DNA of 64,000 nucleotides from an uncultured Desulfobacter sp. (GCF_963666675.1 NZ_OY762929.1:372001-436000), one strand, 5' to 3'. Positions 1 through 8,211 are shown, counted from the first letter of the stretch. The notes: generated by a model from the letters alone, not told the origin. A program made the numbers and translations.

Positions 1-554
1 ACTGGTTTGTTCATGAAAAGGGACTGATTACCAAGGCTTCGGTTCGCGTACTTTCTTTGGCCGCTTTGGAGTTGGCGCCTGACAATATCTTGTGGGATCT
101 CGGGGCAGGTTCCGGGTCCGTGGGAATTGAAGCCACCTTGTTTTTGCCGGATGGGTTCGTCTATGCCGTGGAAAAAAATAAACATCGTATCGAACAGATT
201 CGGGCCAATGTTAAGCGCTTTGCCGTGAAAAATCTGTCTGCTGTTCAGGCGCAGCTTCCCGATGGGATCGCAGATTTACCAGGGCCGGACCGGGTTTTTA
301 TCGGCGGTTCCGGCAAAGATTTGAATCAGGTGCTCAACGTGGTGGTAAGCGTTTTAAAACCTTTGGGAAGAATTGTGATCAATACCATATTGATGGAAAC
401 CTTGCATCTGGCGGTATCGGTGCTGGAAGACAAGGGATTTGAGGTGGATATAACCCAGGCACAGATCAGCAAATCCAGAAAGATGCCCTGGGGGCGGCGC
501 ATGGAGGCGTTGAATCCCGTTTGGGTCATCGCCGCGCAAAAAGGAAAACCATGA
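1..554 (+). CDS. cbiT: Precorrin-6B methyltransferase, decarboxylating (CbiT, or the C-terminal part of CobL); 5' end outside window
   Basis: The enzyme methylates C15 and decarboxylates the C12 acetate chain of the corrin ring with S-adenosylmethionine. The reading frame is open from base 3, and the residues before the first internal ATG (base 57) already fit the family, with GLITKASVRVLSLA preceding the SAM-binding motif LWDLGAGSGSVGIEA. The gene therefore starts before the window. It could be a free-standing CbiT or the C-terminal half of a CbiE-CbiT fusion (CobL); the missing 5' part would decide. Its stop codon overlaps the start of the next gene (ATGA at 551-554), so the two are translationally coupled members of one cobalamin operon. 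Confidence 0.88.
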   Translation, partial: WFVHEKGLITKASVRVLSLAALELAPDNILWDLGAGSGSVGIEATLFLPDGFVYAVEKNKHRIEQIRANVKRFAVKNLSAVQAQLPDGIADLPGPDRVFIGGSGKDLNQVLNVVVSVLKPLGRIVINTILMETLHLAVSVLEDKGFEVDITQAQISKSRKMPWGRRMEALNPVWVIAAQKGKP

Positions 555-1327
555 TGAACATGACCAAAAAATATCCGATTATATTTACCGGGGCAGGGCC
601 GGGGGCGCCGGACCTGATTACGGTCCGGGGTATGAAGGCTCTCCAGGCGGCCGATTATATTCTTTACGCCGGGTCTTTGGTGCCCGAAGCTGTTTTGACC
701 TGGGCGGGTGATGGGGCGAAAAAAAAGTCCAGTGCCGGTATGCACCTGGATGAGATGGTGGCGGTCATGGCTGATGCCTGGGGCAAGGGGCTTAGGGTCG
801 TGCGGCTGCACACCGGCGATCCCTCCCTTTACGGGGCCATTGCCGAACAGATGCGGCTGCTGGACCGGCGCCGGATTCCCTACAAAGTGATCCCGGGCGT
901 TACGGCGGCCTTTGGGGCGGCTGCGGCCCTCAAGGTCGAATACACGGTTCCGGAACAATCCCAGACCTTGATCTTTACACGGATCTCCGGCCGGACTCCG
1001 GTGCCGGAAAAAGAGTCCCTGGAAAGTCTGGCGGCCCATAAAGCCTCCATGGCCATTTATTTAAGTGCCGGCATGGCCGGAAAGGTACAAGAAATTTTGT
1101 CGAGAACCTATGGGCCCACCGCACCCGTGGCCGTGGCCTATCGGGTCAGCCACCCAGAAGAGCACATTTTTGTTACTGTTGTGGAACGTCTGGCCGAAAC
1201 CATGGCGGAGAACGAGATCCGGCGGCTGGCACTTATTCTCGTGGGACCTTTTTTGCGGTCGGAGACGGATGCCAGGTCTCTGCTGTATGACCGGACCTTT
1301 GCCCATGGATACCGCAATAAGGATTGA
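551..1327 (+). CDS. cobM: Precorrin-4 C11-methyltransferase (CobM/CbiF)
   Basis: This is a tetrapyrrole methylase that adds the C11 methyl group in cobalamin synthesis. The N-terminus has the family loop GAGPGAPDLITVRG, followed by LYAGSLVP, then HTGDPSLYG and IPGVTAA, all typical of the CobM/CbiF fold. About 258 residues is normal for the family. The ATG at 551 is chosen rather than an in-frame one at 521 because it overlaps the upstream stop as ATGA and matches the normal protein N-terminus. It is the last gene of this cob block. The next cobalamin gene (cbiG) lies 17 kb downstream on the same strand. Confidence 0.93.
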   Translation: MMNMTKKYPIIFTGAGPGAPDLITVRGMKALQAADYILYAGSLVPEAVLTWAGDGAKKKSSAGMHLDEMVAVMADAWGKGLRVVRLHTGDPSLYGAIAEQMRLLDRRRIPYKVIPGVTAAFGAAAALKVEYTVPEQSQTLIFTRISGRTPVPEKESLESLAAHKASMAIYLSAGMAGKVQEILSRTYGPTAPVAVAYRVSHPEEHIFVTVVERLAETMAENEIRRLALILVGPFLRSETDARSLLYDRTFAHGYRNKD

Positions 1328-1338
1328 GCCGCTAAAAA

Positions 1339-1365
1339 CGCCCGGACAAAATATTTGACCGGGCG
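1339..1365. terminator. Hairpin between convergent genes
   Basis: A 7-bp perfect stem (CGCCCGG and CCGGGCG) encloses a 13-base AT-rich loop. It lies between the ends of cobM (+) and the ArsC-like gene (-), where a two-way terminator would be expected. There is no strong T run on either side, so termination is inferred from position. Confidence 0.45.
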
Positions 1366-1394
1366 TCCAATGGCTTGTCGTGTTTTAAGGTGGA

Positions 1395-1853
1395 TCAGCT
1401 TGTTTTCTGTTCATCGCAACTGGTCTCTTTTGCCAGCATCGGGCAAAGGCCAAGGTTGTCCTTTCTAAGTTCTTCAACGATGGCTTCATTGCCCTCTGAT
1501 GCATCAAGTCCGATCCAGGCATGAACCGCATCGGTGGCAAATCCCTGCATTCTCTCATCTCCCACGCGAATAAGCGGACGTTTGATGAGTATGGGATTTT
1601 TTAACATCAAGTCCAGGGCCTCTTCTTTGCCGGCAGTGTCCGGGGTCACTTCTCCTGATTTCACCAATGGTGCGGTTCTGTTAAACCAGTCCGCCACAGG
1701 CTTGTCTCCAAAATAAAGAAGCAGTTCCTCCCGGGTCCACGGGGTTTCCAAGATATTTTTTCCGGTTACATCATGGCCTGCAGCGGCAAGCCACTTTTTT
1801 TGTTTGGTGTTGTTGATGCAACCGGGTTTTTCGTAAAATGTAACCTGGGCCAC
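1395..1853 (-). CDS. ArsC/Spx-like nitrogenase-associated protein (NifO-type)
   Basis: This is a 152-residue thioredoxin-fold protein of the ArsC superfamily. The N-terminus reads VTFYEKPGCINNTKQK, where the single Cys replaces the arsenate reductase CX5R loop, and IRVGDERMQGF occupies the place of the conserved C-terminal substrate region. This pattern matches the family annotated as nitrogenase-associated ArsC-like proteins (NifO) rather than true arsenate reductase. No nif genes are visible here, so a nitrogen-fixation role is inferred from the family only. It is followed on the same strand by nothing close, and the small gene 1959-2207 lies upstream of it, about 105 bp away, so the two may form one transcript. 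Confidence 0.7.
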   Translation of the reverse strand: MAQVTFYEKPGCINNTKQKKWLAAAGHDVTGKNILETPWTREELLLYFGDKPVADWFNRTAPLVKSGEVTPDTAGKEEALDLMLKNPILIKRPLIRVGDERMQGFATDAVHAWIGLDASEGNEAIVEELRKDNLGLCPMLAKETSCDEQKTS

Positions 1854-1958
1854 AATCTCTCCTCTTTTTGCAGGAAAGTCCGGGTAAATTACACAGAACT
1901 TTCAGTTTTCGTTGTGGGCTCAGCCAGGGTGCTTAATAGACCGGCCCAGCCCCAGGCT

Positions 1959-2207
1959 TTATTTGGTGCTGTTTGCAATGGTCCTGACGGATACGATATT
2001 TTCCCAGTCATAATAGGTATTGATCTTTTGTCCGCCTTCTTCTTCGGTGATGCGGACGAACTCTTCACCGAGAAAGAAGGTGGCGCCATCATATATCTTG
2101 CCGTCGTTGACCTGGCAGTGGATATCTTTTCTCAGCTTCCGGGACAAGGTGCCGTGGACAGGCATGGATGCATATTCAAAAATTTTTTCCAGTGTTGTTT
2201 TTTTCAT
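1959..2207 (-). CDS. Small conserved-looking protein of unknown function, possible Sm-like beta barrel
   Basis: An 82-residue protein starting MKKTTLEKIFEYASM. The frame stays open further upstream, but the ATG at 2207 has a clear ribosome site (AAAGGAG, 6 bases before it), which decides the start. There is no signal peptide or membrane segment. The middle (GKIYDGATFFLGEEFVRI) has the short strand-turn-strand pattern seen in Sm/Hfq-like or SH3-like barrels. That resemblance is weak and by eye. It lies directly upstream of the ArsC-like gene on the same strand. No function is proposed. Confidence 0.6.
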   Translation of the reverse strand: MKKTTLEKIFEYASMPVHGTLSRKLRKDIHCQVNDGKIYDGATFFLGEEFVRITEEEGGQKINTYYDWENIVSVRTIANSTK

Positions 2208-2498
2208 TGTGACTCCTTTGCAATGTGACAGTTGTGTTTCTATGGAACCCAAGTCGTGTGTCAACTCAAGTTGGTGGTTACGCTTATGAATTCCTCCCTG
2301 ATTATGATTGCCGTTCTGTTCATCAAGTTCGTTCATCAACGCTTCTCATAGTACATCCAAAAATGATGCCGAAGCGTTTTAAAAGAGACACGAAATGGAA
2401 AATGTGTGGCAACTATTTGGAATTATATATCTAATTTGGGTCGGTTTTTAAAACGACCGCGTTGGGTGTGGCAAAAAATATTACCATACGAATATTTT

Positions 2499-2533
2499 AA
2501 TACAATTTTGTATTATTATTAATACAATATTGT
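2499..2533. promoter_or_regulatory. Pair of AATACAA-type palindromes, candidate operator
   Basis: Two neighbouring inverted repeats lie seven bases apart. The first is AATACAATTTTGTATT (2499-2514) and the second is AATACAATATTGT (2521-2533), which contains the perfect palindrome ACAATATTGT. The shared half-site AATACAA suggests a dimeric regulator binding twice. They lie between the divergent gene at 2207 and the siaB promoter candidate. The regulator is unknown. Confidence 0.4.
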
Positions 2534-2996
2534 GCATAGGGAGAGGGTAAGCGTTTCGGCCGGATAGAATTTGCCATGGGATGTGACGTGAACTTGGCGT
2601 TTAAAATAGCCGTGGCACAAGCTCCGGATTCGTAAAAATTAAAAAATTCATGTTGTTATGAAATAAGACCTGGCTGGCAGGAAGCTTCCGTCATCTGATT
2701 TCGGTGTGAACGCAGCTTGGTGGTGGATAATGATCATCGCCTTGAACCTGAATGCGATCAGGATAATCATATGAAACTTTTTTCATCAAAAAAATGGAAC
2801 TTTTCTACCGACCATGGGGTAACTGTGTCTAAATTACACCTTAATTAAGATGAATTGTCCTGCAGGCGAGATTAACGTTACCCTAAACGTCGTTTTTCAG
2901 GCATAAATAGCCGCACTCCGAGAAAAAATTCCCCGAAATTGTCCTTGGACAGGTGTTCAACAATTTAGGCGGAGGATTTGGGGTTTTCTAAAGGGT

Positions 2997-3025
2997 TTGA
3001 CAGATGACAAAGAAAAAAATAGAGT
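2997..3025 (+). promoter_or_regulatory. Candidate sigma-70 promoter of the Sia-RiPP locus
   Basis: A perfect -35 box TTGACA (2997-3002) is followed after 17 bases by TAGAGT (3020-3025), a 4/6 match to the -10 box. It lies 134 bases upstream of the siaB start and is the best promoter-like sequence in the gap. It is a pattern match only. Confidence 0.4.
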
Positions 3026-3158
3026 ATGGATTTAGTATTACTAACACAGATAAGGAGGTGCCCCCTCCCACCCTCCAAAAAAATATGCAGAGAGCTGTAT
3101 TTCTTTCAACTTGAACTCGAAGGAGGAATCCATAGTTGAGAATTCCGGAGATGAAAAA

Positions 3159-3719
3159 ATGACGCCTTATCATAAATCCGCATATGAGTTTCATGAAGAG
3201 TTGAAGTCCCAGGGGGTGTTTTTCTTTTTCAACGGCACCCTCTCCCAGAATCTGCTCAAGGATATCATCCGAAATATTCACTGCCGCAAGGAGCTGGAGA
3301 TTGCCACAAGAACTCAGCTCAACCGGATCATATCCATTGTCATCGAGCTTCTGCAGAATGTGACCTTCTACTCCTCGGAGCCTGCGAAATATTGCGGCAA
3401 CAAGAACTTCTGCGATATCGGAGACGGAATACTGATGATCGGCCGCAGAGACGATGCTTTTTTCATCTCTTGCGGAAACCCCGTGGAGCGGAGCAAGGTC
3501 GACATCATCCGCTCCAAGGTGGAGCGGCTCAGTCGTATGGATCGAAGTGAAATCGTTCAGTTCTATCGCGGCCAGATCAATCAAGTCAGGGACGAGGAGG
3601 GCATGGGTGCCGGCCTGGGATTTATCGAAATCGCAAAAAAATCGAGCCGCCCCCTTGATATTACATTTGATAGAGTGGATGAAGACCGTTCCTATTTTTC
3701 CATCACAAGCTATGTATGA
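3159..3719 (+). CDS. siaB: SiaB-family protein kinase (DUF6272)
   Basis: About 186 residues with the features of SiaB, an anti-sigma-like HATPase kinase that phosphorylates SiaC in the Pseudomonas SiaABCD pathway. Visible elements are an N-terminal FFFFNGTLSQNLLKDI segment, the N-box-like helix IVIELLQNVTFYSSE, and a C-terminal GMGAGLGFIEIAKKS segment that corresponds to the G-box region. I place the start at ATG 3159, which has GGAG eight bases upstream; the frame is open from TTG 3111, where a second purine-rich site exists. The stop is 13 bases before siaC, so they are surely co-transcribed. The antisense frame over this gene is a shadow. Confidence 0.85.
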   Translation: MTPYHKSAYEFHEELKSQGVFFFFNGTLSQNLLKDIIRNIHCRKELEIATRTQLNRIISIVIELLQNVTFYSSEPAKYCGNKNFCDIGDGILMIGRRDDAFFISCGNPVERSKVDIIRSKVERLSRMDRSEIVQFYRGQINQVRDEEGMGAGLGFIEIAKKSSRPLDITFDRVDEDRSYFSITSYV

Positions 3720-3732
3720 CGGGGAATGATAT

Positions 3733-4122
3733 ATGGATACACCAAATATAGCAGCAACGGAAGATACGCCTCTGGTGAAATTCGATTCCGAAGATCGAAG
3801 CCTAACCATCAGAGGTAACAGCTTCCCTGAAAGCACATTTGTATTCTACAAGCCGATCATCTCATGGCTGGAGGGTTATCTTGCAAGTGACCCCCCCGGG
3901 GTATTTGTCCTGAATATGGACATCGGCTATTACAACAGCAGTTCCTCGAAGGTATATATGAATATTTTCAACCTCTTGAACAACAAGGGCGCCGAGGGTT
4001 GCGCCATCGTTGTAAACTGGTACTGCGACAGTGAAGACGAGGATGCCCACGAAGACGGCGACGAGTTCCGGATGGGAATGGAATCGATTACCTTTAATAT
4101 AGTCTCAAAGGATCTCTCCTAA
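3733..4122 (+). CDS. siaC: SiaC-family regulatory phosphoprotein (DUF1987)
   Basis: This 129-residue protein has the SiaC hallmark FVLNMDIGYYNSSSSK (about residues 58-73). In Pseudomonas aeruginosa, SiaC is phosphorylated by SiaB on a Thr in the corresponding loop, dephosphorylated by SiaA, and in its unphosphorylated form activates the diguanylate cyclase SiaD. Here the loop carries Ser (residues 69-72) rather than Thr, so Ser69 is the likely phosphosite by alignment. The C-terminus contains a very acidic stretch (CDSEDEDAHEDGDE). A GGGGA ribosome site precedes the start. The stop codon abuts the start of the hybrid kinase with no gap. Confidence 0.87.
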   Translation: MDTPNIAATEDTPLVKFDSEDRSLTIRGNSFPESTFVFYKPIISWLEGYLASDPPGVFVLNMDIGYYNSSSSKVYMNIFNLLNNKGAEGCAIVVNWYCDSEDEDAHEDGDEFRMGMESITFNIVSKDLS

Positions 4123-6246
4123 ATGACGACAACATCCCTGTTCAGCTTTGAAGAGAACGTCGTCAGCCATACCGAAATCGTTTTAGCCGATTCCAGTCTC
4201 TCCTTCGAACGCCTCAGAGAGGAGTACAGCCGGCTGGCCGCTAATTTCAAACAGCTTCTCAACGAGCATAAGCGCCTGATCCGCATGAACGACAGGCAGC
4301 AGAATCAGATGAACCGTCTCAATCACGATCTCAAGCACGCCAAGGAGGCGGCGGAGGCGGCCACAAATGCCAAAAGCGATTTTCTGGCCAACATGAGCCA
4401 TGAAATCAGGACGCCCATGAACGCCGTCATAGGCCTTTGCCTCCTGATCTTAAAAACCGATCTTTCCCCCAAACAGCTTGACTATATCAACAAGGTCAGC
4501 GCATCGGCCCACACCCTTCTGGGCACCATCAATGAGATCCTGGATTTCTCCAAGATCGAAGCCGGCAAACTCGACTTCGAAGATACGGAGTTTTCCCTTG
4601 TTGACCTTTTGAAAAACCTGCCGGATCTTTTTTATTCGAAATGTGCCGAAAAAAAGATCCGGCTGAGCATCGATATAGACAAGCAGATCCCCTGTTGTCT
4701 TGTGGGCGACCCCCTGCGGCTGAACCAGGTTCTCGTAAATCTGACTACCAATGCCGTGAAGTTCACCCTTCAAGGACATATCCATGTCCAGGCTTTGTGT
4801 GTGAAAAAGGGAGAGGATCGAATTCGTCTCAGGTTTGAGGTAAAAGACACCGGCATCGGCATGACGAAGGCGCAGCAAGAGCTGGTATTCTCCCCCTTTA
4901 CCCAGGCCGATTCGTCCACGTCCCGCAAGTTCGGCGGTACCGGTCTGGGCCTCACGATCTGCAAACGTATCGTGGAGATGATGAAGGGGCGGATTGGGGT
5001 GTTCAGCTCCTCTGGAGAGGGCAGCACCTTCTGGTTCGAAGCCGAGTTCAGCACAGCCTGCGGAGCCCCTGCGGATCCATGCGTGCTGTCGGAAAAGACA
5101 AATTCCCTTAAGGCCGGAGGGCCGGATATCATTCCGGATTCCCCCTCCCTTGAAGGCGCCGAGGTTCTCCTGGTGGACGACAACGAAATCAATCTTCAGG
5201 TGAGCAGAGAGATAATGGAATGGGGCGGAATCCGGGTGACCACGGCTTCCACGGGAATGGAGGCCCTCCTCAAATTCACCGAAACCCTGAAGGGCCCAAG
5301 GCCTTTTAAGGCCGTTGTCCTGGATATTCAGATGCCGGACATGAATGGCTATGAGATGACCCGGAAGATCAGAAAACTGGAAATGCATGTCGGGAGCGTG
5401 CCAGTTCCCATCATCGCCCTCACATCCCATGCAACAAAAGGGTACCGTGAAAAATGCATCCAGGCAGGGATGAACGATTATGTGACCAAACCCGTCGAGG
5501 TGGCCCTTCTGTTCAATACCCTTTTAAGATGGATTGATCCCGACACTCTGTCCCCACCCAGGATCAAAGGCGCCCCCTCCCGCACCCGGGAAGCGGCCCT
5601 CCCCCTGAAAGACAATGATTTTCCGGTTCACCTGCCCGGCCTGGATATATCGGGAAGCCTGCCCCGTCTCAGGGGATCCACGGATCTGTACTTGAAACTT
5701 AGCACCTTGTTTCTTGAAAATTTCCGTGATTTAAAACAGGAGCTGCAGCAGGGATTTGAAAAGGAGGATATAGGAAAAATCGAGTATCGGCTGCATGCCC
5801 TCAAGGGGGCTGCAGGAAATATCGGAGCCCTACACCTGTTTGCGGGAGCAGATGAGCTGGAAACGATCATCAAAGAGAAACGCAACAAGGAACTGGCGCC
5901 TGCCCTGGAATATTTCAACCTGTGTATAGACGAGGTGACGGCATCCTTAAGGTCCCTCGTGGACGCCGTGGGAGAAAGCGCTCCGGCCGATCACCAATGT
6001 GCTGAAGAAGGATGGAAAAAGGTGGACATCGGCGTCGTGGGTTCGCTGATCAAGGAGATCATCGAACTTCTGGAGGAAGATTTCGATGAGGTGGAAAAGC
6101 GGATCAGCAAACTCAAAACAGCCCTTGGGCCCTGTGGCGAAAGCCCGGAGTATACCGTTATTCTTCAGAGCATCGACAACTTCGAGATGGATGCAGCCCT
6201 GGTCGGCCTTAAAAAACTTTCTGAAAAACTGGACATCAGGCTATAG
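4123..6246 (+). CDS. Cytoplasmic hybrid histidine kinase (coiled coil-HisKA-HATPase-REC-HPt)
   Basis: A 707-residue soluble sensor kinase without membrane segments. The order is a coiled coil (residues ~20-85), HisKA with the phospho-His in FLANMSHEIRTPMN (His93), HATPase with the N box NLTTNAVKF and G boxes DTGIGM and GGTGLGL, a receiver with phospho-Asp in VVLDIQMPDMNG (Asp401), and an HPt domain with LHALKGAAGNIGA (His558). A full phosphorelay is thus on one chain, which could pass phosphate to the receiver of the next gene product. The ATG directly follows the siaC stop, so translation is coupled. A coiled-coil-only input implies sensing through a partner, possibly SiaB/SiaC; this is inference. 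Confidence 0.9.
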   Translation: MTTTSLFSFEENVVSHTEIVLADSSLSFERLREEYSRLAANFKQLLNEHKRLIRMNDRQQNQMNRLNHDLKHAKEAAEAATNAKSDFLANMSHEIRTPMNAVIGLCLLILKTDLSPKQLDYINKVSASAHTLLGTINEILDFSKIEAGKLDFEDTEFSLVDLLKNLPDLFYSKCAEKKIRLSIDIDKQIPCCLVGDPLRLNQVLVNLTTNAVKFTLQGHIHVQALCVKKGEDRIRLRFEVKDTGIGMTKAQQELVFSPFTQADSSTSRKFGGTGLGLTICKRIVEMMKGRIGVFSSSGEGSTFWFEAEFSTACGAPADPCVLSEKTNSLKAGGPDIIPDSPSLEGAEVLLVDDNEINLQVSREIMEWGGIRVTTASTGMEALLKFTETLKGPRPFKAVVLDIQMPDMNGYEMTRKIRKLEMHVGSVPVPIIALTSHATKGYREKCIQAGMNDYVTKPVEVALLFNTLLRWIDPDTLSPPRIKGAPSRTREAALPLKDNDFPVHLPGLDISGSLPRLRGSTDLYLKLSTLFLENFRDLKQELQQGFEKEDIGKIEYRLHALKGAAGNIGALHLFAGADELETIIKEKRNKELAPALEYFNLCIDEVTASLRSLVDAVGESAPADHQCAEEGWKKVDIGVVGSLIKEIIELLEEDFDEVEKRISKLKTALGPCGESPEYTVILQSIDNFEMDAALVGLKKLSEKLDIRL

Positions 6247-6270
6247 ATATCATGGAGCTCGAACGCCTTT

Positions 6271-7500
6271 ATGAAAACTGAAAAAATACTGATCGTGGAT
6301 GATCTCAAGGAGAACCTCTTTGTCTTAAAAGAGGCCCTCAAAAGCCTGTACAAGATCGTTACCGCGCTCAGCGGTGAGAAAGCCCTGGCCATTGCCCGGG
6401 GCGAAAATCCGCCGTCCCTGATACTGCTCGATATCATGATGCCGGATATGGATGGGTATGAAGTCTGCAAAAGACTCAAGGCCTCGCCAAGGACCTGGAA
6501 CATTCCGATCATATTTGTAACGGCGGTCAAGGAATCCGTTGATGAAGCCAGGGCTTTCAGCCTCGGCGCCGTCGACTATATCACCAAGCCCTTCAATCCG
6601 ATCATCGTGCAGGTGAGAGTGGAAAATCACCTGAGGCTAAGGAGAAAGAGTGAACTGCTCGAACAGCTGGCAATGGTCGACGGCCTCACGGAGATTCACA
6701 ACCGGAGATTTTTTGATGATGCCCTGGCCAATGAGTGGTTTCGTGCAAAAAGGGGTGGCCGCGCCCTTTCCCTCCTGTTGCTGGATATCGACCTGTTTAA
6801 ACTCGTAAACGACCATTACGGACATGCCGTGGGTGACGATTGCCTTAGAAAGATTGCCCGAACCCTCGCAGACTCCCTGTGCAGGGCAAGCGACCAACTA
6901 TGCCGGTTCGGCGGCGAGGAGTTTGCGGTGATCCTGCCCGAAACGGAAACAGAACGTGCGTTGGAAACCGCGGAAAGACTTCGAAGCAGGGTCGTGGCCC
7001 TTAACTATCCCCATGCATACTCTCATGTGGCGGACTGTGTTACCGTGAGTATCGGCGTGGCCACCCTGTTCCCGAACGGAAGTAATTCAAAAGAAGACCT
7101 TATTGCCATTGCCGACGCAAGCCTGTATGAAGCAAAGGCTGCGGGGCGCAACCGAGTGATCGCTTCCCTGCCCGGCAAAGGTCAGGCCGGTTCATGCTTA
7201 CGGACACCTGAGCGGATGCATTCGGATTGCGACCGCATTTGTTTTAAAAATTTTACCCCAAGGAGAGTTCAAATGCCATTTATCAACATCAAGTTACTCG
7301 AAGGCGCCCTGACGGATGAGGAAAAGGAAGAGGTCATCAGGCGCGTTTCCGAAGTCGTTGCGGAGGTCAGGGCGCGGCCCCTTCCCATGGAAAAGGTGCT
7401 GTCCCATACTACCTGCATTATCGAAGAAGTTCCCCTGAACCAGTGGGGAATCGGCGGCAAGGTGGTTCCCAAATCGGCCTTGTCGAAAAAAACCGAATAA
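6271..7500 (+). CDS. REC-GGDEF diguanylate cyclase, reading in frame into a tautomerase domain
   Basis: Residues 1-120 form a receiver (ILIVDDLKENL, LLDIMMPDMDGYE) and residues ~130-300 a GGDEF domain with an intact active site CRFGGEEFAVIL and an upstream RASD that fits the RxxD inhibitory site. It should make cyclic di-GMP when phosphorylated, and occupies the place of SiaD in a SiaABCD-like set. The frame does not stop after the GGDEF domain. It continues through a ~40-residue linker into a complete 4-oxalocrotonate tautomerase domain (409 residues in total). A strong internal ribosome site shows that the tautomerase can also be made alone; see the next entry. Whether the long form is made is not known. 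Confidence 0.88.
   Translation: MKTEKILIVDDLKENLFVLKEALKSLYKIVTALSGEKALAIARGENPPSLILLDIMMPDMDGYEVCKRLKASPRTWNIPIIFVTAVKESVDEARAFSLGAVDYITKPFNPIIVQVRVENHLRLRRKSELLEQLAMVDGLTEIHNRRFFDDALANEWFRAKRGGRALSLLLLDIDLFKLVNDHYGHAVGDDCLRKIARTLADSLCRASDQLCRFGGEEFAVILPETETERALETAERLRSRVVALNYPHAYSHVADCVTVSIGVATLFPNGSNSKEDLIAIADASLYEAKAAGRNRVIASLPGKGQAGSCLRTPERMHSDCDRICFKNFTPRRVQMPFINIKLLEGALTDEEKEEVIRRVSEVVAEVRARPLPMEKVLSHTTCIIEEVPLNQWGIGGKVVPKSALSKKTE
7273..7500 (+). CDS. 4-oxalocrotonate tautomerase family protein, nested in frame in the cyclase gene
   Basis: A 75-residue protein beginning MPFINIKLLEGALTDEEK and containing WGIGGK, both typical of the 4-OT family. These enzymes use Pro1, freed by removal of Met, as the catalytic base. 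AAGGAG at 7260-7265 is seven bases before the ATG, a strong start signal inside the cyclase frame. An enzyme made from this start would have the free Pro1, whereas in the long fusion the Pro would be buried in the chain and inactive. I therefore infer that the tautomerase is mainly translated from the internal start. Its substrate is unknown. A role in the RiPP pathway is possible from its position just before the precursor candidate. Confidence 0.75.
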   Translation: MPFINIKLLEGALTDEEKEEVIRRVSEVVAEVRARPLPMEKVLSHTTCIIEEVPLNQWGIGGKVVPKSALSKKTE

Positions 7501-7599
7501 AACATACTGGGTATTGATCTAAACCATAGTGGCTAATAACTGACGGGCAAGAGTCGATTACCGATGGACATCTACTAAGAACTGAGAGGAAATATTATT

Positions 7600-8085
7600 A
7601 TGAGCGCAGAAGAGATTACGGTAAAGAAATCCCATAAGATCGACCAGAAAATAAGAGATATCTGCATCAACTATATGGAGCTTATGTTGACCTGCGGCAG
7701 GGATGAAAAAAAACGCGACAGCTTTATCGAGGATCCACGTCCCTATTTGAACGGTATCGGTATGGTGATACCGGAAAAGGTTGCCATCCATCTTAAGGTC
7801 GGGCAGAGTTTTCCTGCTCTCCACCTCAAGACGGCGGAGGGAAAGATTGCGATCTATGAGGGCAAACTATCCCTTAAGGTTGTCGAGGAGATGAGGGACC
7901 ATACGAAACATATGGAAAAGGTCGTATTGAAAGAGCCGGGCGAAATTGATGTCAACGTCCACGCATCATTGAATGACCCCGACGTACAGGGCGTTGTCGT
8001 GATGCCGTTTTTTGATCTCTATACCGATATCCTCGGAGAGGTTAAATTCCAGGATGGTGCGGAGATTATCCTGACAAGCTGTTAG
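7600..8085 (+). CDS. Candidate RiPP precursor with nitrile-hydratase-like leader (NHLP type)
   Basis: A 161-residue protein with a GAGAGG ribosome site. Residues ~30-70 (DEKKRDSFIEDPRPYLNGIG then VIPEKVAIHL) follow the pattern of nitrile hydratase alpha-like leaders (FRxxLlxDPxxALxexGixlPxxv), which are used as leaders of peptides processed by radical SAM and YcaO enzymes. It sits upstream of exactly these two enzyme genes. The C-terminal ~90 residues are Asp/Val/Leu-rich and end in LTSC, with the only Cys after residue 35. There is no double-Gly cleavage site that I can point to with confidence. It could instead be a carrier or partner protein. Calling it the precursor is inference from leader likeness and context. 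Confidence 0.5.
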   Translation: MSAEEITVKKSHKIDQKIRDICINYMELMLTCGRDEKKRDSFIEDPRPYLNGIGMVIPEKVAIHLKVGQSFPALHLKTAEGKIAIYEGKLSLKVVEEMRDHTKHMEKVVLKEPGEIDVNVHASLNDPDVQGVVVMPFFDLYTDILGEVKFQDGAEIILTSC

Positions 8086-8211
8086 TTCAGGTTATCACGA
8101 CAAGGTCGTTAAAGTGAGTCATCAAGTCTCTAACCGGGGATCATTGAACTATCGAAACTCTCCTTTTAGGGGCTTTTTCTTTTAGTTATTTTTAGGTGTA
8201 AATCCTTTCGG

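Larger units (their letters stand above)
2208..3158. other. Long intergenic region, no gene seen
   Basis: About 950 bp without a credible coding frame lies between the divergent small gene and siaB. It is AT-rich around 2390-2540 and contains a short hairpin (GGTCG near 2439 with CGACC near 2454), two AT-rich palindromes and one good promoter-like sequence, listed separately. I found no cobalamin riboswitch core here, although the block sits next to cob genes. It probably holds the control region of the Sia-RiPP locus. Confidence 0.6.

Noticed and set aside
326..1039. Minus-strand frame of 237 codons opposite cbiT and cobM
   Set aside because: Shadow of two clear cobalamin genes; composition typical of antisense to GC-rich codons.
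1395..1853. True arsenate reductase ArsC
   Set aside because: The CX5R active loop is missing and the protein fits the nitrogenase-associated ArsC-like group better.
2988..3836. Long minus-strand frame of 282 codons opposite siaB
   Set aside because: It is the antisense shadow of siaB and the start of siaC, both recognised families. It has no family pattern or ribosome site.
4450..5430. Minus-strand frame of 326 codons opposite the hybrid kinase
   Set aside because: The + strand carries unmistakable kinase motifs through the whole stretch.
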